Shown piece by piece: positions 1 through 7,798 of a stretch of 36,892 bases of DNA. This stretch comes from Desulfobacteraceae bacterium (GTDB taxonomy: Bacteria; Desulfobacterota; Desulfobacteria; Desulfobacterales; Desulfosalsimonadaceae), in the NCBI GenBank assembly GCA_003599885.1, contig QZKW01000053.1, positions 40,057 through 76,948 on the forward strand. Reading direction: 5' to 3'. The position numbers were made by a program, and so were the translations under genes. How positions within the stretch are numbered: position 1 is the first letter of the stretch; every line of letters begins with the position of its first letter. The notes beneath the pieces were generated by a model. The model worked only from the letters and a program-made list of their open reading frames with translations, was not told where the DNA came from and did no database searches.

Positions 1-888
1 GATCATGATGATCATGAGAATCAGCCCATAGACCACCATCTCAAACTCGGAAAATGCGTGAAGCCATTCCGGCAGCAGGGTGAGCAGGGATGCGCCGATC
101 AAGGAGCCCCAGACACTGGCCATGCCGCCGATGACCACCATGGTGACTATCCGGATGGAGGCGATAAAATCAAACGATTCCGGGCTGATAAAAAAGACCA
201 TGTGGGCATAGAGAAAACCGGCCAGGGCGCTGAACGCGGCGCTGAGTATAAACACCTGCAATTTTAATTTTGCGGTATCCACCCCCACGGCTGCGGCGGC
301 TTTTTCTCCGTCATGAATGGCGCGCAACGCCCTGCCCACTCTGGAGTTGATGATGCGATGACAGAGGATGAAACTGAAAATAACAAAGCCCCAGACCAGA
401 TAGAAATAGTTTTTCGTGGATGAGAAAGAGATGGGGCCCAGTTCCAGGGAAGGAATACCAACAAAACCGGAAGCGCCGCCGGTCACACTGCTCCATTCCC
501 TGAACAGGATATTCACAATCATGCCAAATCCCAGTGTTCCCATGCCCAGATAATATCCTGAAAGCTTCAGGGTCGGGATGCCGACAATGCAGGCCACCAG
601 CATGGCCGCAGCAACCGCCCCCGGCAGGGCCAGCCACGGGGACACATGCCAGTGAACAGTCAAAATGGCCGTGCCGTAGGCGCCGATGCCATAAAAGGCG
701 GCGTGTCCCAGGGATATCTGACCGGCATACCCCATGAGCATATTCAGGCCAAGGGCCAAAAGGGTGTTGATGCCGATGAATGTGAGGGTTTGCAGATAAT
801 AGGGGTTATCCGTATACCAGCCTGCCGCCGCAACGATCAGCGTAAAAACGGCGTATGGGATTCTGTCCCGGGTCATCAGGCGGCTCAT
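1..888 (-). CDS. livM: Branched-chain amino acid ABC transporter permease LivM (3' end cut by window edge)
   Basis: Inner-membrane permease of a HAAT-type (branched-chain amino acid/aromatic acid) ABC importer. It would pair with LivH to form the translocation channel and be driven by LivG/LivF ATPases. The frame is open from an ATG at 888 through position 1 with no stop, so 296 residues are visible and the C-terminus lies outside. The protein is strongly hydrophobic and carries LivM-typical stretches: AGQISLGHAAFYGIGAYGTA near residue 60, a TLKLSGYYLGMGTLGFG segment, ALRAIHDGEKAAAAVGVD (the cytoplasmic ATPase-coupling loop), and a GGMASVWGSLIGA segment near the visible end. The start lies one base after the livH stop, which indicates translational coupling. 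livG and livF are expected just beyond the left edge. The substrate cannot be read from the permease; the neighbouring aryl-CoA ligase makes an aromatic acid plausible. Confidence 0.93.
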   Translation of the reverse strand, partial: MSRLMTRDRIPYAVFTLIVAAAGWYTDNPYYLQTLTFIGINTLLALGLNMLMGYAGQISLGHAAFYGIGAYGTAILTVHWHVSPWLALPGAVAAAMLVACIVGIPTLKLSGYYLGMGTLGFGMIVNILFREWSSVTGGASGFVGIPSLELGPISFSSTKNYFYLVWGFVIFSFILCHRIINSRVGRALRAIHDGEKAAAAVGVDTAKLKLQVFILSAAFSALAGFLYAHMVFFISPESFDFIASIRIVTMVVIGGMASVWGSLIGASLLTLLPEWLHAFSEFEMVVYGLILMIIMI

Positions 889-889
889 T

Positions 890-1765
890 TTAAAATCTTT
901 TGACATCAGCGGAACTGATGATGCCGCCCGGCCGGACATAGAGAATGAACAGCAAAAGCAGAAAAGCGGTGGCATCTTTTAATCCGGAGGAAACAAAACC
1001 CACGCCAAACGCCTCCAGAATCCCCAAAAGGAATCCACCGATGAGCGCCCCCCACAGGCTGCCAAGCCCGCCCAGCATGGCGGCGCAGAATCCTTTCAGG
1101 CCGATCATGGTGCCCATATCATAACTGCACATAGTCACTGGTGCGATAATGACACCGGCCACCGCGCCCATGGTTGCGCTCAGGCCAAACGCCAGAGTGA
1201 CCATCAGCCGGGAAGGGATGCCGACGATCCAGGCGGCCCGCTTGCTGATGGCATTGGCTTCCATGGCTTTTCCGGTCAGAGTTTTTTTATAAAAAAGCTG
1301 CAACCCCACGGTCGTCAGCAAAAAGATCAGAATGATCCAGATGCTTTGGGACAGGAGCTTTGCGCCATGGATATCAAGGGGCGGATGAGACGAAAAAGGG
1401 GGGATGCTGAAAGCGTCCTTGCCCCAGATGAGCATGCCGAGTCCCCTGAGGAAAATGGAGGCGCCAACAGTGATAATGATTAACACAATATGTTCCGGGT
1501 TTTTTACGGTTCGAATGGCCAGACGTTCAAACAGGAGCCCGGCAGCGGTCACGCACACGATGGCCAGAATAATGGCGGGAATCAGTGGCAGATGCATGGA
1601 GCCGAAAAAGGTAATCATGCACATGGAACCCAGCATGACAAATTCACCATGGGCGAAATTAATCAGTTCCGTGGAGTTATAGAGCATGGAAAACCCAATG
1701 GCGATCACGGCATAGATGGCGCCGTTGGTGATTCCCGAAAAAAAGTACTGGATGAACTCTTGCAT
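890..1765 (-). CDS. livH: Branched-chain amino acid ABC transporter permease LivH
   Basis: Second inner-membrane permease of the HAAT-type importer, about 291 residues and nearly all hydrophobic helices. The family signature INFAHGEFVMLG occurs about 35 residues from the chosen start. A coupling-loop segment (KAMEANAISKRAAWIVGI) and a C-terminal GGLGSLWGALIGGFLLG segment match LivH proteins. The frame could be extended upstream to 1849, but those 28 extra residues (charged, not family-like) are encoded by the inverted repeat lying there. The ATG at 1765, giving MQEFIQYFFSGITNGAIYA, is the family-like beginning. The ribosome binding site at this start is weak. It lies between livK and livM, separated from livK by 195 bases that contain the repeat. 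Confidence 0.93.
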   Translation of the reverse strand: MQEFIQYFFSGITNGAIYAVIAIGFSMLYNSTELINFAHGEFVMLGSMCMITFFGSMHLPLIPAIILAIVCVTAAGLLFERLAIRTVKNPEHIVLIIITVGASIFLRGLGMLIWGKDAFSIPPFSSHPPLDIHGAKLLSQSIWIILIFLLTTVGLQLFYKKTLTGKAMEANAISKRAAWIVGIPSRLMVTLAFGLSATMGAVAGVIIAPVTMCSYDMGTMIGLKGFCAAMLGGLGSLWGALIGGFLLGILEAFGVGFVSSGLKDATAFLLLLFILYVRPGGIISSADVKRF

Positions 1766-1835
1766 ATTCAGGTCCGCATCCGGTTTGAAATAGGGGCGCT
1801 CATCATCCTTTCGCCCATCTTCAAAAATAAAAATT

Positions 1836-1895
1836 ACCACAGAGCGCACAGGGTGTAAGGGGGGATTCCTCCTGGCGCTCTGTGTTCTCTGTGGT
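1836..1895. repeat. Imperfect palindromic intergenic repeat between livK and livH
   Basis: Left arm ACCACAGAGCGCACAGGG (1836-1853) faces right arm CTCTGTGTTCTCTGTGGT (1878-1895). The reverse complement of the right arm repeats the ACCACAGAG...CACAGAG pattern of the left arm with a small indel. The 'CTCTGTG..CTCTGTGG' word is reminiscent of short palindromic elements scattered in many environmental bacterial genomes. Its position, after the binding-protein gene and before the permease genes, is where REP-like hairpins can protect upstream mRNA and raise binding-protein yield. That role is inferred. Confidence 0.55.
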
Positions 1896-1960
1896 TAACA
1901 ATTAAGTAGCTGAAATAATGACCAAAGGAGAAATGCGCCCTAAGCTTTCAGCCTGACTTC

Positions 1961-3127
1961 CTATTTCAATAATTCCCATTTTCCATTGACGATCTTGACC
2001 ATGACAAACGCATCCTGTCCCAGGCCGTTATGGTCTGTGGGGCTGAAATTAAATACACCGCTGACACCCACATGGCCTTTCACGTTTTCGATGCCTGCGC
2101 GGATTTTTTCCTTGTCGCCGTTGCTGCCTTTCATGGCTGTTGCCAGGATGTTCATTGCGTCATAGGCATATCCGCCGAATCCGGACACCGGGGATTTGAA
2201 TTTTGCTTCATAGTCCGCAATATAACCGGTAAGCACTTTTTTATCCGTGTCCGAATCCGGGAGCAGGGAGGCGATCAGAATCTTTCCGGTGGGAAGCATG
2301 ATGCCATCGGCAGCAGACCCGGCAAGTTCGATGAATTTGGGTGAAGCCACCCCGTGACTCTGGTAGAGGGGAATATCGAGCCCCAACTGCTGAATGTTTT
2401 TCGCGAGAACAGCCGGTCCGGGGTTGGTTCCCCAGCATACGATGGCTTCCGGTTTTTCCTGGCGAATTTTTGTGATCTGGGCCGTCATGTCCGTATCCTT
2501 GGCCCCGAAGGTTTCAGATTGAATGACGGTCAGGCCATAGGTCGGCGCCTGAGCCAGAAGCTGTTCCTTGCCGCTTTCGCCGAATGCATTGGCTACGGTG
2601 ATGATGCTGATTTTTTTGACGTTTTTGGATTTTAAATGGTCATAAATCGTGGCCACAGCCATGATGTCGCTCTGGGCGGTTTTAAACACCCACGGGTCGA
2701 CCGGCTGGACGATTTTGTTGCCTGCCGCACAGCTGATAAACGGAATTTTCGCTTTCTGGATCATGGGCACGACCGCCAGGGTGGTCGGGGTCAGGCTGGG
2801 TCCGATGATGGCGATCACCTGGTCTTTATTGATTAGCTTGCTGACGCCCATGACCGTTTTGGAAGGATCGCCTTCCGTATCATAAATGACGGCTTCGAGC
2901 ATATGGCCGTCAATGCCGCCGGCTTTATTGATTTGTTCCACTGCGAGTTTCAGGGAATTTTTTTCCGGATCACCCAGAAAGGATGCCGGGCCGGTGACCG
3001 CGAAAATACCGCCGATTTTATAGGTTGGTTTGCCTGATTCCGCCAATGCGGGAGAAACAAAGATCAAACAGGCAACAACAAGGGAAATGATCCACATGAG
3101 CGGGCGGTAAGCGTGGGTTGTCATCAT
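1961..3127 (-). CDS. livK: Periplasmic leucine/aromatic-acid-type ABC substrate-binding protein LivK
   Basis: Periplasmic receptor of the HAAT importer (peripla_BP_6 type I fold), 388 residues, a usual family length. A Sec signal peptide is clear: basic start, hydrophobic core at residues 11-24, and probable cleavage after SPALA at residue 29. The mature start YKIGGIFAVTGPASFLGDPEKN is the classic beginning of this family. VIAIIGPSLTPTTLAVVPM and the following IPFISCAAGN segment line the ligand cleft. The C-terminal lobe contains GGYAYDAMNILATAM. Two ATGs are adjacent at 3127 and 3124, with AGGA about eight bases upstream. The family includes receptors for branched-chain amino acids, amides, phenylacetate and benzoate-like acids; the ligand cannot be read from the sequence. 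It is the first gene of the transporter block and follows the ACT protein by 68 bases. Confidence 0.93.
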   Translation of the reverse strand: MMTTHAYRPLMWIISLVVACLIFVSPALAESGKPTYKIGGIFAVTGPASFLGDPEKNSLKLAVEQINKAGGIDGHMLEAVIYDTEGDPSKTVMGVSKLINKDQVIAIIGPSLTPTTLAVVPMIQKAKIPFISCAAGNKIVQPVDPWVFKTAQSDIMAVATIYDHLKSKNVKKISIITVANAFGESGKEQLLAQAPTYGLTVIQSETFGAKDTDMTAQITKIRQEKPEAIVCWGTNPGPAVLAKNIQQLGLDIPLYQSHGVASPKFIELAGSAADGIMLPTGKILIASLLPDSDTDKKVLTGYIADYEAKFKSPVSGFGGYAYDAMNILATAMKGSNGDKEKIRAGIENVKGHVGVSGVFNFSPTDHNGLGQDAFVMVKIVNGKWELLK

Positions 3128-3195
3128 GATTTTTTTCCTTTTTTTAATGGTTGATGAATCTTTTTTTTATTGCCGGCACTCGGAATCCCCTATGG

Positions 3196-3627
3196 TTACA
3201 GAGTGCATAATGTGCTCCCATCAACAACCGTAATGCCTTTTTCCGTTAAAATTTTAATCGCTTCTTCAGTCTGGTCAAACCGGAAGATCATAATGGCTTT
3301 GTCGCCGCTTTGCTGAATGAACGCATACATATATTCCACGTTGATCCGGGCCTGTTTGAGAATCTCAAGAATGTTGTGAAGCCCTCCCGGACGGTCTTCT
3401 ACCTTGACGGCCACGACTTTTGTTTTCCGGACTGTGAATCCGGCATTTTTAAGGGATTCTTCAGCTTTTGCGTTATTGTCGACAATGAGTCTCAGGACTC
3501 CGAAGTCAGATGTATCCGCAACGGCGAGTGCGCGGATATTCACCCCATTCGCAGACAGAATGCCGGTCACGTCGGAGATCCGCCCGGCTTTGTTTTCAAT
3601 AAATATGGATATCTGTTCGGCTTGCAT
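3196..3627 (-). CDS. Tandem ACT-domain protein
   Basis: Small cytoplasmic protein of 143 residues made of two ACT ligand-binding domains: about residues 1-68 (QISIFIENKAGRISDVTGIL) and 70-140 (VAVKVEDRPGGLHNILEIL). Each begins with a beta strand followed by the G-R/G-L turn that binds amino acids in ACT dimers. There is no attached catalytic domain. Stand-alone tandem ACT proteins are commonly found beside phenylacetate-CoA ligase genes in Desulfobacterota and archaea, as here, and probably sense an amino acid or aromatic ligand. It lies 54 bases downstream of the ligase stop in the same direction. The actual ligand and target are unknown. Confidence 0.87.
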   Translation of the reverse strand: MQAEQISIFIENKAGRISDVTGILSANGVNIRALAVADTSDFGVLRLIVDNNAKAEESLKNAGFTVRKTKVVAVKVEDRPGGLHNILEILKQARINVEYMYAFIQQSGDKAIMIFRFDQTEEAIKILTEKGITVVDGSTLCTL

Positions 3628-3681
3628 AGTGGTTCCCTCCTTAATATATATCCGCCCGCATCGGGTAAACAGTTTAACCGG

Positions 3682-4983
3682 TTATTTTTTCCGGTTGTCA
3701 ATCACCCGGGCCGCTTTGCCTTCACTGCGGGCAATGGTTTTCGGTTCCGCCAGCTGGACCTTTGCCGAAACGCCCAGCGTTTCTTTGATGTCTTTTGAAA
3801 TCCGCTGTTCCAGTTCCTGGAGTTTTTTCACTTCATCGGAGAACAGCTTTTCACCGATTTCAACCCGGACCGTTAAGGTGTCCAGATTGTCTTTTCTGTC
3901 AACAATCAGCTGATAGTGGGGCTCCACTTCCTGGACCTGCATCAGCACGCTTTCAATCTGCGACGGGAATACGTTGACCCCGCGAATAATGAGCATATCG
4001 TCTGTACGCCCGCTGACTTTTTTCATCCGCACATGGGTCCGCCCGCAGATGCAGGGCTCGGGATTCAAGGTGGTGATGTCCCGGGTCCGGTAACGGATAA
4101 TGGGAAAAGCTTCTTTGGTGATGGTGGTGAAGACCAGTTCTCCGGTTTCCCCATAGGGAAGGGCTTCACCGGTGTCCGGATTGATGATCTCAGGGATAAA
4201 ATGGTCTTCAAAAATATGCAGCCCTTTTTTGGCTTCCGCGCATTCGACGGATACGCCGGGACCCATGACCTCGCTCAAGCCATATATGTCGATGGCGTTC
4301 AGGTCGAGTTTTCTTTCAATTTCCAGGCGCATGTCTTCAGACCAGGGTTCGGCGCCGAATATCCCTGCTTTAAAATGCAGGTCTTTGAACGAAACCCCCA
4401 TTTCTTCAGCCGCTTCTGCCAGATGCAGGGTGTATGAAGGCGTTGCGGTTAAAATCGTGGGTTTGAAGTCTTTCATGATAATGACCTGGCGTTTGGTATT
4501 GCCGCCGGACACCGGTATGACGGATGCGCCGAGCTTTTCCGCACCGTAATGGACGCCCAGGCCGCCGGTGAACAGGCCGTACCCATAGGCGTTATGGATG
4601 ATGTCCCCGCGGGAAGCGCCCGCTGCGGAAAGGGAGCGGGCCATAAGTCCGGCCCAGGTATCGATGTCTCTGGCCGTGTAGCCGACCACGGTGGGCTGCC
4701 CGGTTGTTCCGGATGAGGCGTGAATGCGGACCACATTGGCCATGGGCGCGGCAAACATGCCGAAAGGGTAATTGTCCCTTAAGTCCTGTTTGGTGGTAAA
4801 GGGAATCTTATGCAGGTCTTTAAGGGTTTTGACATCTCCGGGCAGAATGCCGGCGTCATCAAGCTTTTTCCTGTAAAAAGGAACGGTGGCGTAGACGCGG
4901 GAGAGGGTCGCCTGAAGCCGCTTGAGTTGTATGGCTTCAAGCGCCTCTCTCGGCATGGTCTCGTACTCGATATCGAAAATCAT
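3682..4983 (-). CDS. paaK: Phenylacetate-CoA ligase (AMP-forming)
   Basis: ATP-dependent acyl-CoA ligase that adenylates phenylacetate or a similar aryl acid and transfers it to CoA (ANL superfamily, PaaK branch). About 433 residues from the chosen start. The adenylate-forming motif [13 protein letters not shown] is at about residues 90-102. [12 protein letters not shown] is the aromatic/acid-binding region, YRTRDIT the conserved A8-like hinge region, and the C-terminal lid ends in [19 protein letters not shown]. An upstream TTG at 5055 keeps the frame open, but the ATG at 4983 is preceded by GAGGAGG at ideal distance and gives [15 protein letters not shown], the usual family start. It sits between crotonase and the ACT protein. 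The exact acid substrate (phenylacetate, hydroxyphenylacetate, indoleacetate) is open. Confidence 0.92.
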   Translation of the reverse strand: MIFDIEYETMPREALEAIQLKRLQATLSRVYATVPFYRKKLDDAGILPGDVKTLKDLHKIPFTTKQDLRDNYPFGMFAAPMANVVRIHASSGTTGQPTVVGYTARDIDTWAGLMARSLSAAGASRGDIIHNAYGYGLFTGGLGVHYGAEKLGASVIPVSGGNTKRQVIIMKDFKPTILTATPSYTLHLAEAAEEMGVSFKDLHFKAGIFGAEPWSEDMRLEIERKLDLNAIDIYGLSEVMGPGVSVECAEAKKGLHIFEDHFIPEIINPDTGEALPYGETGELVFTTITKEAFPIIRYRTRDITTLNPEPCICGRTHVRMKKVSGRTDDMLIIRGVNVFPSQIESVLMQVQEVEPHYQLIVDRKDNLDTLTVRVEIGEKLFSDEVKKLQELEQRISKDIKETLGVSAKVQLAEPKTIARSEGKAARVIDNRKK

Positions 4984-5064
4984 TCTTACGTCCTCCTCGT
5001 CCAGTGGCATCACATTGATGCCCTGAGTTTTTGATTTTGTGTCGCTATATGTCAAGCGAAAACT

Positions 5065-5856
5065 TTATCCCTTTAGATTTCCTTTAAATTCCGGCTTTCT
5101 TTTTTCCAGAAAGGCATGGGTGCCTTCTTTGGCATCCGGACTGGCCATGCAAAGGGCGAAGGCGTCTATCTCCATCTGACAGGCGGTGGCGAGATCCACG
5201 TCCAGTCCACGGTTGATGGTTTGCTTGGCCATGCAGAGCGATACGCTGCCTTTGGCCGCAATGGACCGGGCTGTTTTGGTGACGGCGTCCATGAGCTGAT
5301 CTGCAGGAAAGACCTGATTGACGATGCCAAGTCCCAAAGCCTCAGTCGCTGTAATCATTTTGCCGGTGAAAACCATTTCTTTGGCCATGTTTTTTCCAAT
5401 GATCCGGGAAAGCCGCTGCGTTCCCCCGAATCCGGGGATCAGGCCCAGGGTAATTTCCGGAAGCCCGAATTTTGCATTTTCGGACGCATAGATAAAATCA
5501 CAGGAAAGCGCCAGTTCCAGGCCGCCGCCCAGGGCGAATCCATTCACCGCAGCGATGACGGGAATGGGGAGGCTCTGGAACCGGCTCATGGTTTTATGGC
5601 CGCCCGCTACAAAAAATTTGCCCTGCAGGGTATTTAATTCCGCCAGTTCGGTGATATCCGCTCCGGCGGCAAAGGCTTTGTCGCCGCTTCCGGTCAGGAT
5701 CAGAACCCGGATGGTTTCATCGGCTTCAACCGCTTTAGCAGCCTGAAATAATTCATTGAGAACTTCCGTGTTCAGTGCATTTAATGATTTCGGCCGGTTG
5801 AGGGTGATGGTGGCAATGGGGCCTTCCATTTCAAGAATGATGTTGTTGTATGCCAT
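5065..5856 (-). CDS. crt: Enoyl-CoA hydratase / 3-hydroxybutyryl-CoA dehydratase (crotonase)
   Basis: Crotonase-fold enzyme of 263 residues that reversibly adds water to a trans-2-enoyl-CoA. Both catalytic glutamates of true hydratases are present: E114 in FALGGGLELALSCDF and E134 in FGLPEITLGLIPGFGGTQRL. The oxyanion-hole segment AFAAGADITEL is at residues 61-71. A Crt-type short-chain preference is suggested by overall sequence feel only. GGAGG lies eight bases before the ATG. It is the first gene of the minus-strand unit; the next gene starts 82 bases after its stop. With the ligase it could form part of an aryl or acyl-CoA degradation route; with the divergent 3-hydroxybutyrate dehydrogenase it could form a C4 node. 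The gene symbol is by similarity only. Confidence 0.9.
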   Translation of the reverse strand: MAYNNIILEMEGPIATITLNRPKSLNALNTEVLNELFQAAKAVEADETIRVLILTGSGDKAFAAGADITELAELNTLQGKFFVAGGHKTMSRFQSLPIPVIAAVNGFALGGGLELALSCDFIYASENAKFGLPEITLGLIPGFGGTQRLSRIIGKNMAKEMVFTGKMITATEALGLGIVNQVFPADQLMDAVTKTARSIAAKGSVSLCMAKQTINRGLDVDLATACQMEIDAFALCMASPDAKEGTHAFLEKRKPEFKGNLKG

Positions 5857-5876
5857 TTTTGCGGACCTCCATGATG

Positions 5877-5993
5877 GATTTACCTGATCAATATTATTTA
5901 TAATGATATCTGCTGATTTTTAATTGGGAAACGATATCGTAAATAATGGAAGTCGCTGATTTTGTCAAAAGGAAAGTCCTGGTCAGGTAAATC
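5877..5993. promoter_or_regulatory. Divergent control region of crotonase and 3-hydroxybutyrate dehydrogenase with inverted-repeat pair
   Basis: The 274-base gap between the two divergent genes holds the inverted pair GATTTACCTGATC (5877-5889) and GGTCAGGTAAATC (5981-5993), 12 of 13 bases matching. It also holds a perfect 10-base palindrome ACGATATCGT (5931-5940) roughly midway between them. The region is AT-rich. I could not fix a convincing sigma-70 promoter for either gene. A regulator binding the pair and looping is conceivable but inferred. The ORF that spans this gap on the minus strand looks accidental. Confidence 0.4.
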
Positions 5994-6130
5994 ATTGGCG
6001 GAGACATTAGGCCAGCTAAAAATTGTAGCCGGGAAATCTTGCGGCATTGCGTGTTCGTAAAAACGATCTTATGTTTTGAAAATAAATTTGGATATTTTCT
6101 GGTGTGTAACCAAAAGTATGGAGGGAAATC

Positions 6131-6913
6131 ATGATAAAAGGAAAATCCGTCATTGTCACCGGCAGCACCAGCGGGATCGGACAGGCAATTGCCACGGCGT
6201 TTGCGTCTGCCGGATGTCACGTCATGCTCAATGGTTTTGGCGATCCGGCAGGCATTGAATCGTTTCGGGCCGGACTGGAAAAAGATCACGGGGTGCAGGT
6301 ATTGTATTCAGCGGCAGATATGTCCCGGGCGGATGAAATCGAAGCCATGGTTAAGGATGCCGAAACGGCGTTCGGCAGGGTGGATATTCTGGTGAACAAC
6401 GCAGGTATTCAATATGTGGCTCCGGTTGATGAGTTTCCCACGGAAAAATGGGATGCTATTATCAGTATTAACCTGTCATCCGCCTTTCACACAATTCACA
6501 GTGTATTGCCGGGCATGAAGAAACGCGGGTGGGGCAGGATCATTAATATCGCTTCCGCTCACGGTCTGGTGGCCTCTCCTTTTAAATCCGCCTATGTGGC
6601 GGCCAAGCATGGAGTGATCGGGCTCACCAAGGTTGTGGCCCTGGAAGTGGCGGAACAGGGAATCACCTGCAACGCCATCTGTCCCGGATATGTCAAAACC
6701 CCGTTAGTGGAAGGGCAGATCAATGATCAGGCAAAGGTCCATGACATGAGTCATGATGAGGTGATCCGAAACATCATTTTGGCGGCACAGCCCACGAAAA
6801 AATTTGTGACGTTTGAAGAACTGAACGCCCTGGCCCTGTTTCTTGCGGATGAGCATGCAGCATCCATTAACGGCGCCGCGATCTCCATCGACGGCGGCTG
6901 GACGGCGAAATGA
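6131..6913 (+). CDS. bdhA: 3-hydroxybutyrate dehydrogenase (SDR family)
   Basis: NAD-dependent short-chain dehydrogenase of 260 residues that interconverts D-3-hydroxybutyrate and acetoacetate in the cytoplasm. Classical SDR marks are complete: cofactor loop TGSTSGIG (10-17), NNAG (89-92), catalytic N114, S142, Y155 and K159, and the PG motif with CPGYVKTPL. The stretch AICPGYVKTPLVEGQI followed by a lid helix with the ILAAQPTKKFVTFEEL segment is characteristic of BdhA proteins rather than FabG. GGAGGG lies five bases before the ATG. It is divergent from the crotonase gene. In polyhydroxybutyrate or butyrate metabolism it would feed reducing equivalents to acetoacetate. The downstream tetR gene has its own promoter. 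Confidence 0.9.
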   Translation: MIKGKSVIVTGSTSGIGQAIATAFASAGCHVMLNGFGDPAGIESFRAGLEKDHGVQVLYSAADMSRADEIEAMVKDAETAFGRVDILVNNAGIQYVAPVDEFPTEKWDAIISINLSSAFHTIHSVLPGMKKRGWGRIINIASAHGLVASPFKSAYVAAKHGVIGLTKVVALEVAEQGITCNAICPGYVKTPLVEGQINDQAKVHDMSHDEVIRNIILAAQPTKKFVTFEELNALALFLADEHAASINGAAISIDGGWTAK

Positions 6914-6954
6914 CGGGGCCAACGTGTCATTGAAACAAAGGATTTGAAGTATTG

Positions 6955-6990
6955 ACAGTCTCGGCAAAATTGAAGTTTTTCCGGGACTGT
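6955..6990 (+). terminator. Hairpin downstream of the 3-hydroxybutyrate dehydrogenase gene, possible terminator
   Basis: ACAGTCTCGG (6955-6964) pairs with CCGGGACTGT (6981-6990) with a single G-U pair and a 16-base loop. It lies about 40 bases after the gene. The following bases (TATAAAAATC) are not a proper U-tract, so it may be a weak or factor-assisted terminator. Confidence 0.35.
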
Positions 6991-7083
6991 TATAAAAATC
7001 AGCCAAATCTATCCATCCTTTTTATTCCATTGTCGCCAGCATCAATATTGAGTTCTTTCCGTTGTCCAAAATCAATTTAAGCC

Positions 7084-7113
7084 TTGACAGAAAAAATCTT
7101 ACGTGAGTAAACA
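7084..7113 (+). promoter_or_regulatory. Predicted sigma-70 promoter of tetR
   Basis: A perfect -35 hexamer TTGACA (7084-7089) is followed after 18 bases by TAAACA (7108-7113). Predicted transcription start falls around 7120, inside the palindrome at 7114-7129, so repressor bound there would block its own transcription. Confidence 0.6.
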
Positions 7114-7129
7114 GAATGAACGTTCATTC
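7114..7129. promoter_or_regulatory. TetR operator 1 (perfect 16-bp palindrome)
   Basis: GAATGAACGTTCATTC is a perfect palindrome between the tetR promoter and the tetR start. It matches the second site at 7728-7743 in 15 of 16 bases. Sixteen-base palindromes overlapping the start point are typical TetR-family operators. Confidence 0.75.
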
Positions 7130-7149
7130 CTATTGAAGGGTTTATGATA

Positions 7150-7725
7150 ATGGCCAGACAAGATAAGCGGGAGAATATCGTCCTATCGGCAATGACCTTG
7201 ATTGCGGAGCATGGGTTTCATGGCGCCTCCATGTCCATGATCGCCGAAAAAGCGGGTGTCGGCATCGGTACGATTTACCGGTATTTTGAGAGTCGGGATG
7301 CACTGATCCGGACGATGTATAAAGAAAAAGAAGACAGACTGGTGACGTTATTGCTGGCGGATTATCCCATTGAGCGCCCGGTCCGGGAGTGTTTTTTTCA
7401 TATCGGCACCGGGGTGATTGACTATTTTATCCACAATCCCCTTGATTTCAGGTATACGGAGCAGTTTCACAACTCCCCTTACGGGGTAGAGCATCGCAGG
7501 AACAGAATTTTTGCATCAGCGGACAAGCCGGATATTTTTATCGATCTGTATGAAAGGGGGACTGCCCAGCAGGTAATACGGGATATGCCGATGGTGGTTT
7601 TTTTCAATCTGGCGTTCGCCCCGATTATCTGGACCATAAGGGATCATGTGCTGGGTTTTTTAAACCTGGACGCCCTGCTTTCCCGAAAGCTTGTCGAATC
7701 ATGCTGGGACAGCGTCAAGATATAG
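7150..7725 (+). CDS. TetR family transcriptional repressor of the RND efflux operon
   Basis: DNA-binding repressor of about 191 residues. The N-terminal TetR_N helix-turn-helix is clear: ENIVLSAMTLIAEHGFHGASMSMIAEKAGVGIGTIYRYF occupies about residues 8-46. The rest is an all-helical ligand-binding and dimer domain with no recognisable subfamily marks. An in-frame ATG exists at 7144, but GAAGGG ends only three bases before it and nine before the ATG at 7150, so 7150 is preferred. Near-identical palindromes upstream and downstream of the gene flank it exactly as expected for autorepression plus control of the next operon. The ligand is probably a toxic or lipophilic compound exported by the pump, but this is inference. 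Confidence 0.9.
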   Translation: MARQDKRENIVLSAMTLIAEHGFHGASMSMIAEKAGVGIGTIYRYFESRDALIRTMYKEKEDRLVTLLLADYPIERPVRECFFHIGTGVIDYFIHNPLDFRYTEQFHNSPYGVEHRRNRIFASADKPDIFIDLYERGTAQQVIRDMPMVVFFNLAFAPIIWTIRDHVLGFLNLDALLSRKLVESCWDSVKI

Positions 7726-7726
7726 C

Positions 7727-7755
7727 GGAATGATCGTTCATTCCTTTTGTATAAT
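7727..7755 (+). promoter_or_regulatory. TetR operator 2 and promoter of the RND efflux operon
   Basis: GGAATGATCGTTCATTCC (7727-7744) is a palindrome with one asymmetric pair, starting two bases after the tetR stop. It is followed by a perfect -10 hexamer TATAAT at 7750-7755. The -35 region of that promoter (around 7727-7732) lies inside the palindrome, so repressor binding would exclude polymerase. No consensus -35 is seen, suggesting a weak or activator-dependent promoter. Confidence 0.7.
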
Positions 7756-7798
7756 TTTGTTTTTAAATATGGGATTAACAGTTATTTAAAGGTGCCGC

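Noticed and set aside
1490-1858. Plus-strand frame opposite livH
   Set aside because: Antisense shadow of a permease gene; composition rich in His/Gly/Asn and no domain.
5894-6289. A 131-codon minus-strand frame across the crotonase/3-hydroxybutyrate dehydrogenase gap
   Set aside because: It overlaps the start of the dehydrogenase gene, occupies the divergent promoter region, and its translation has no domain or protein-like pattern.
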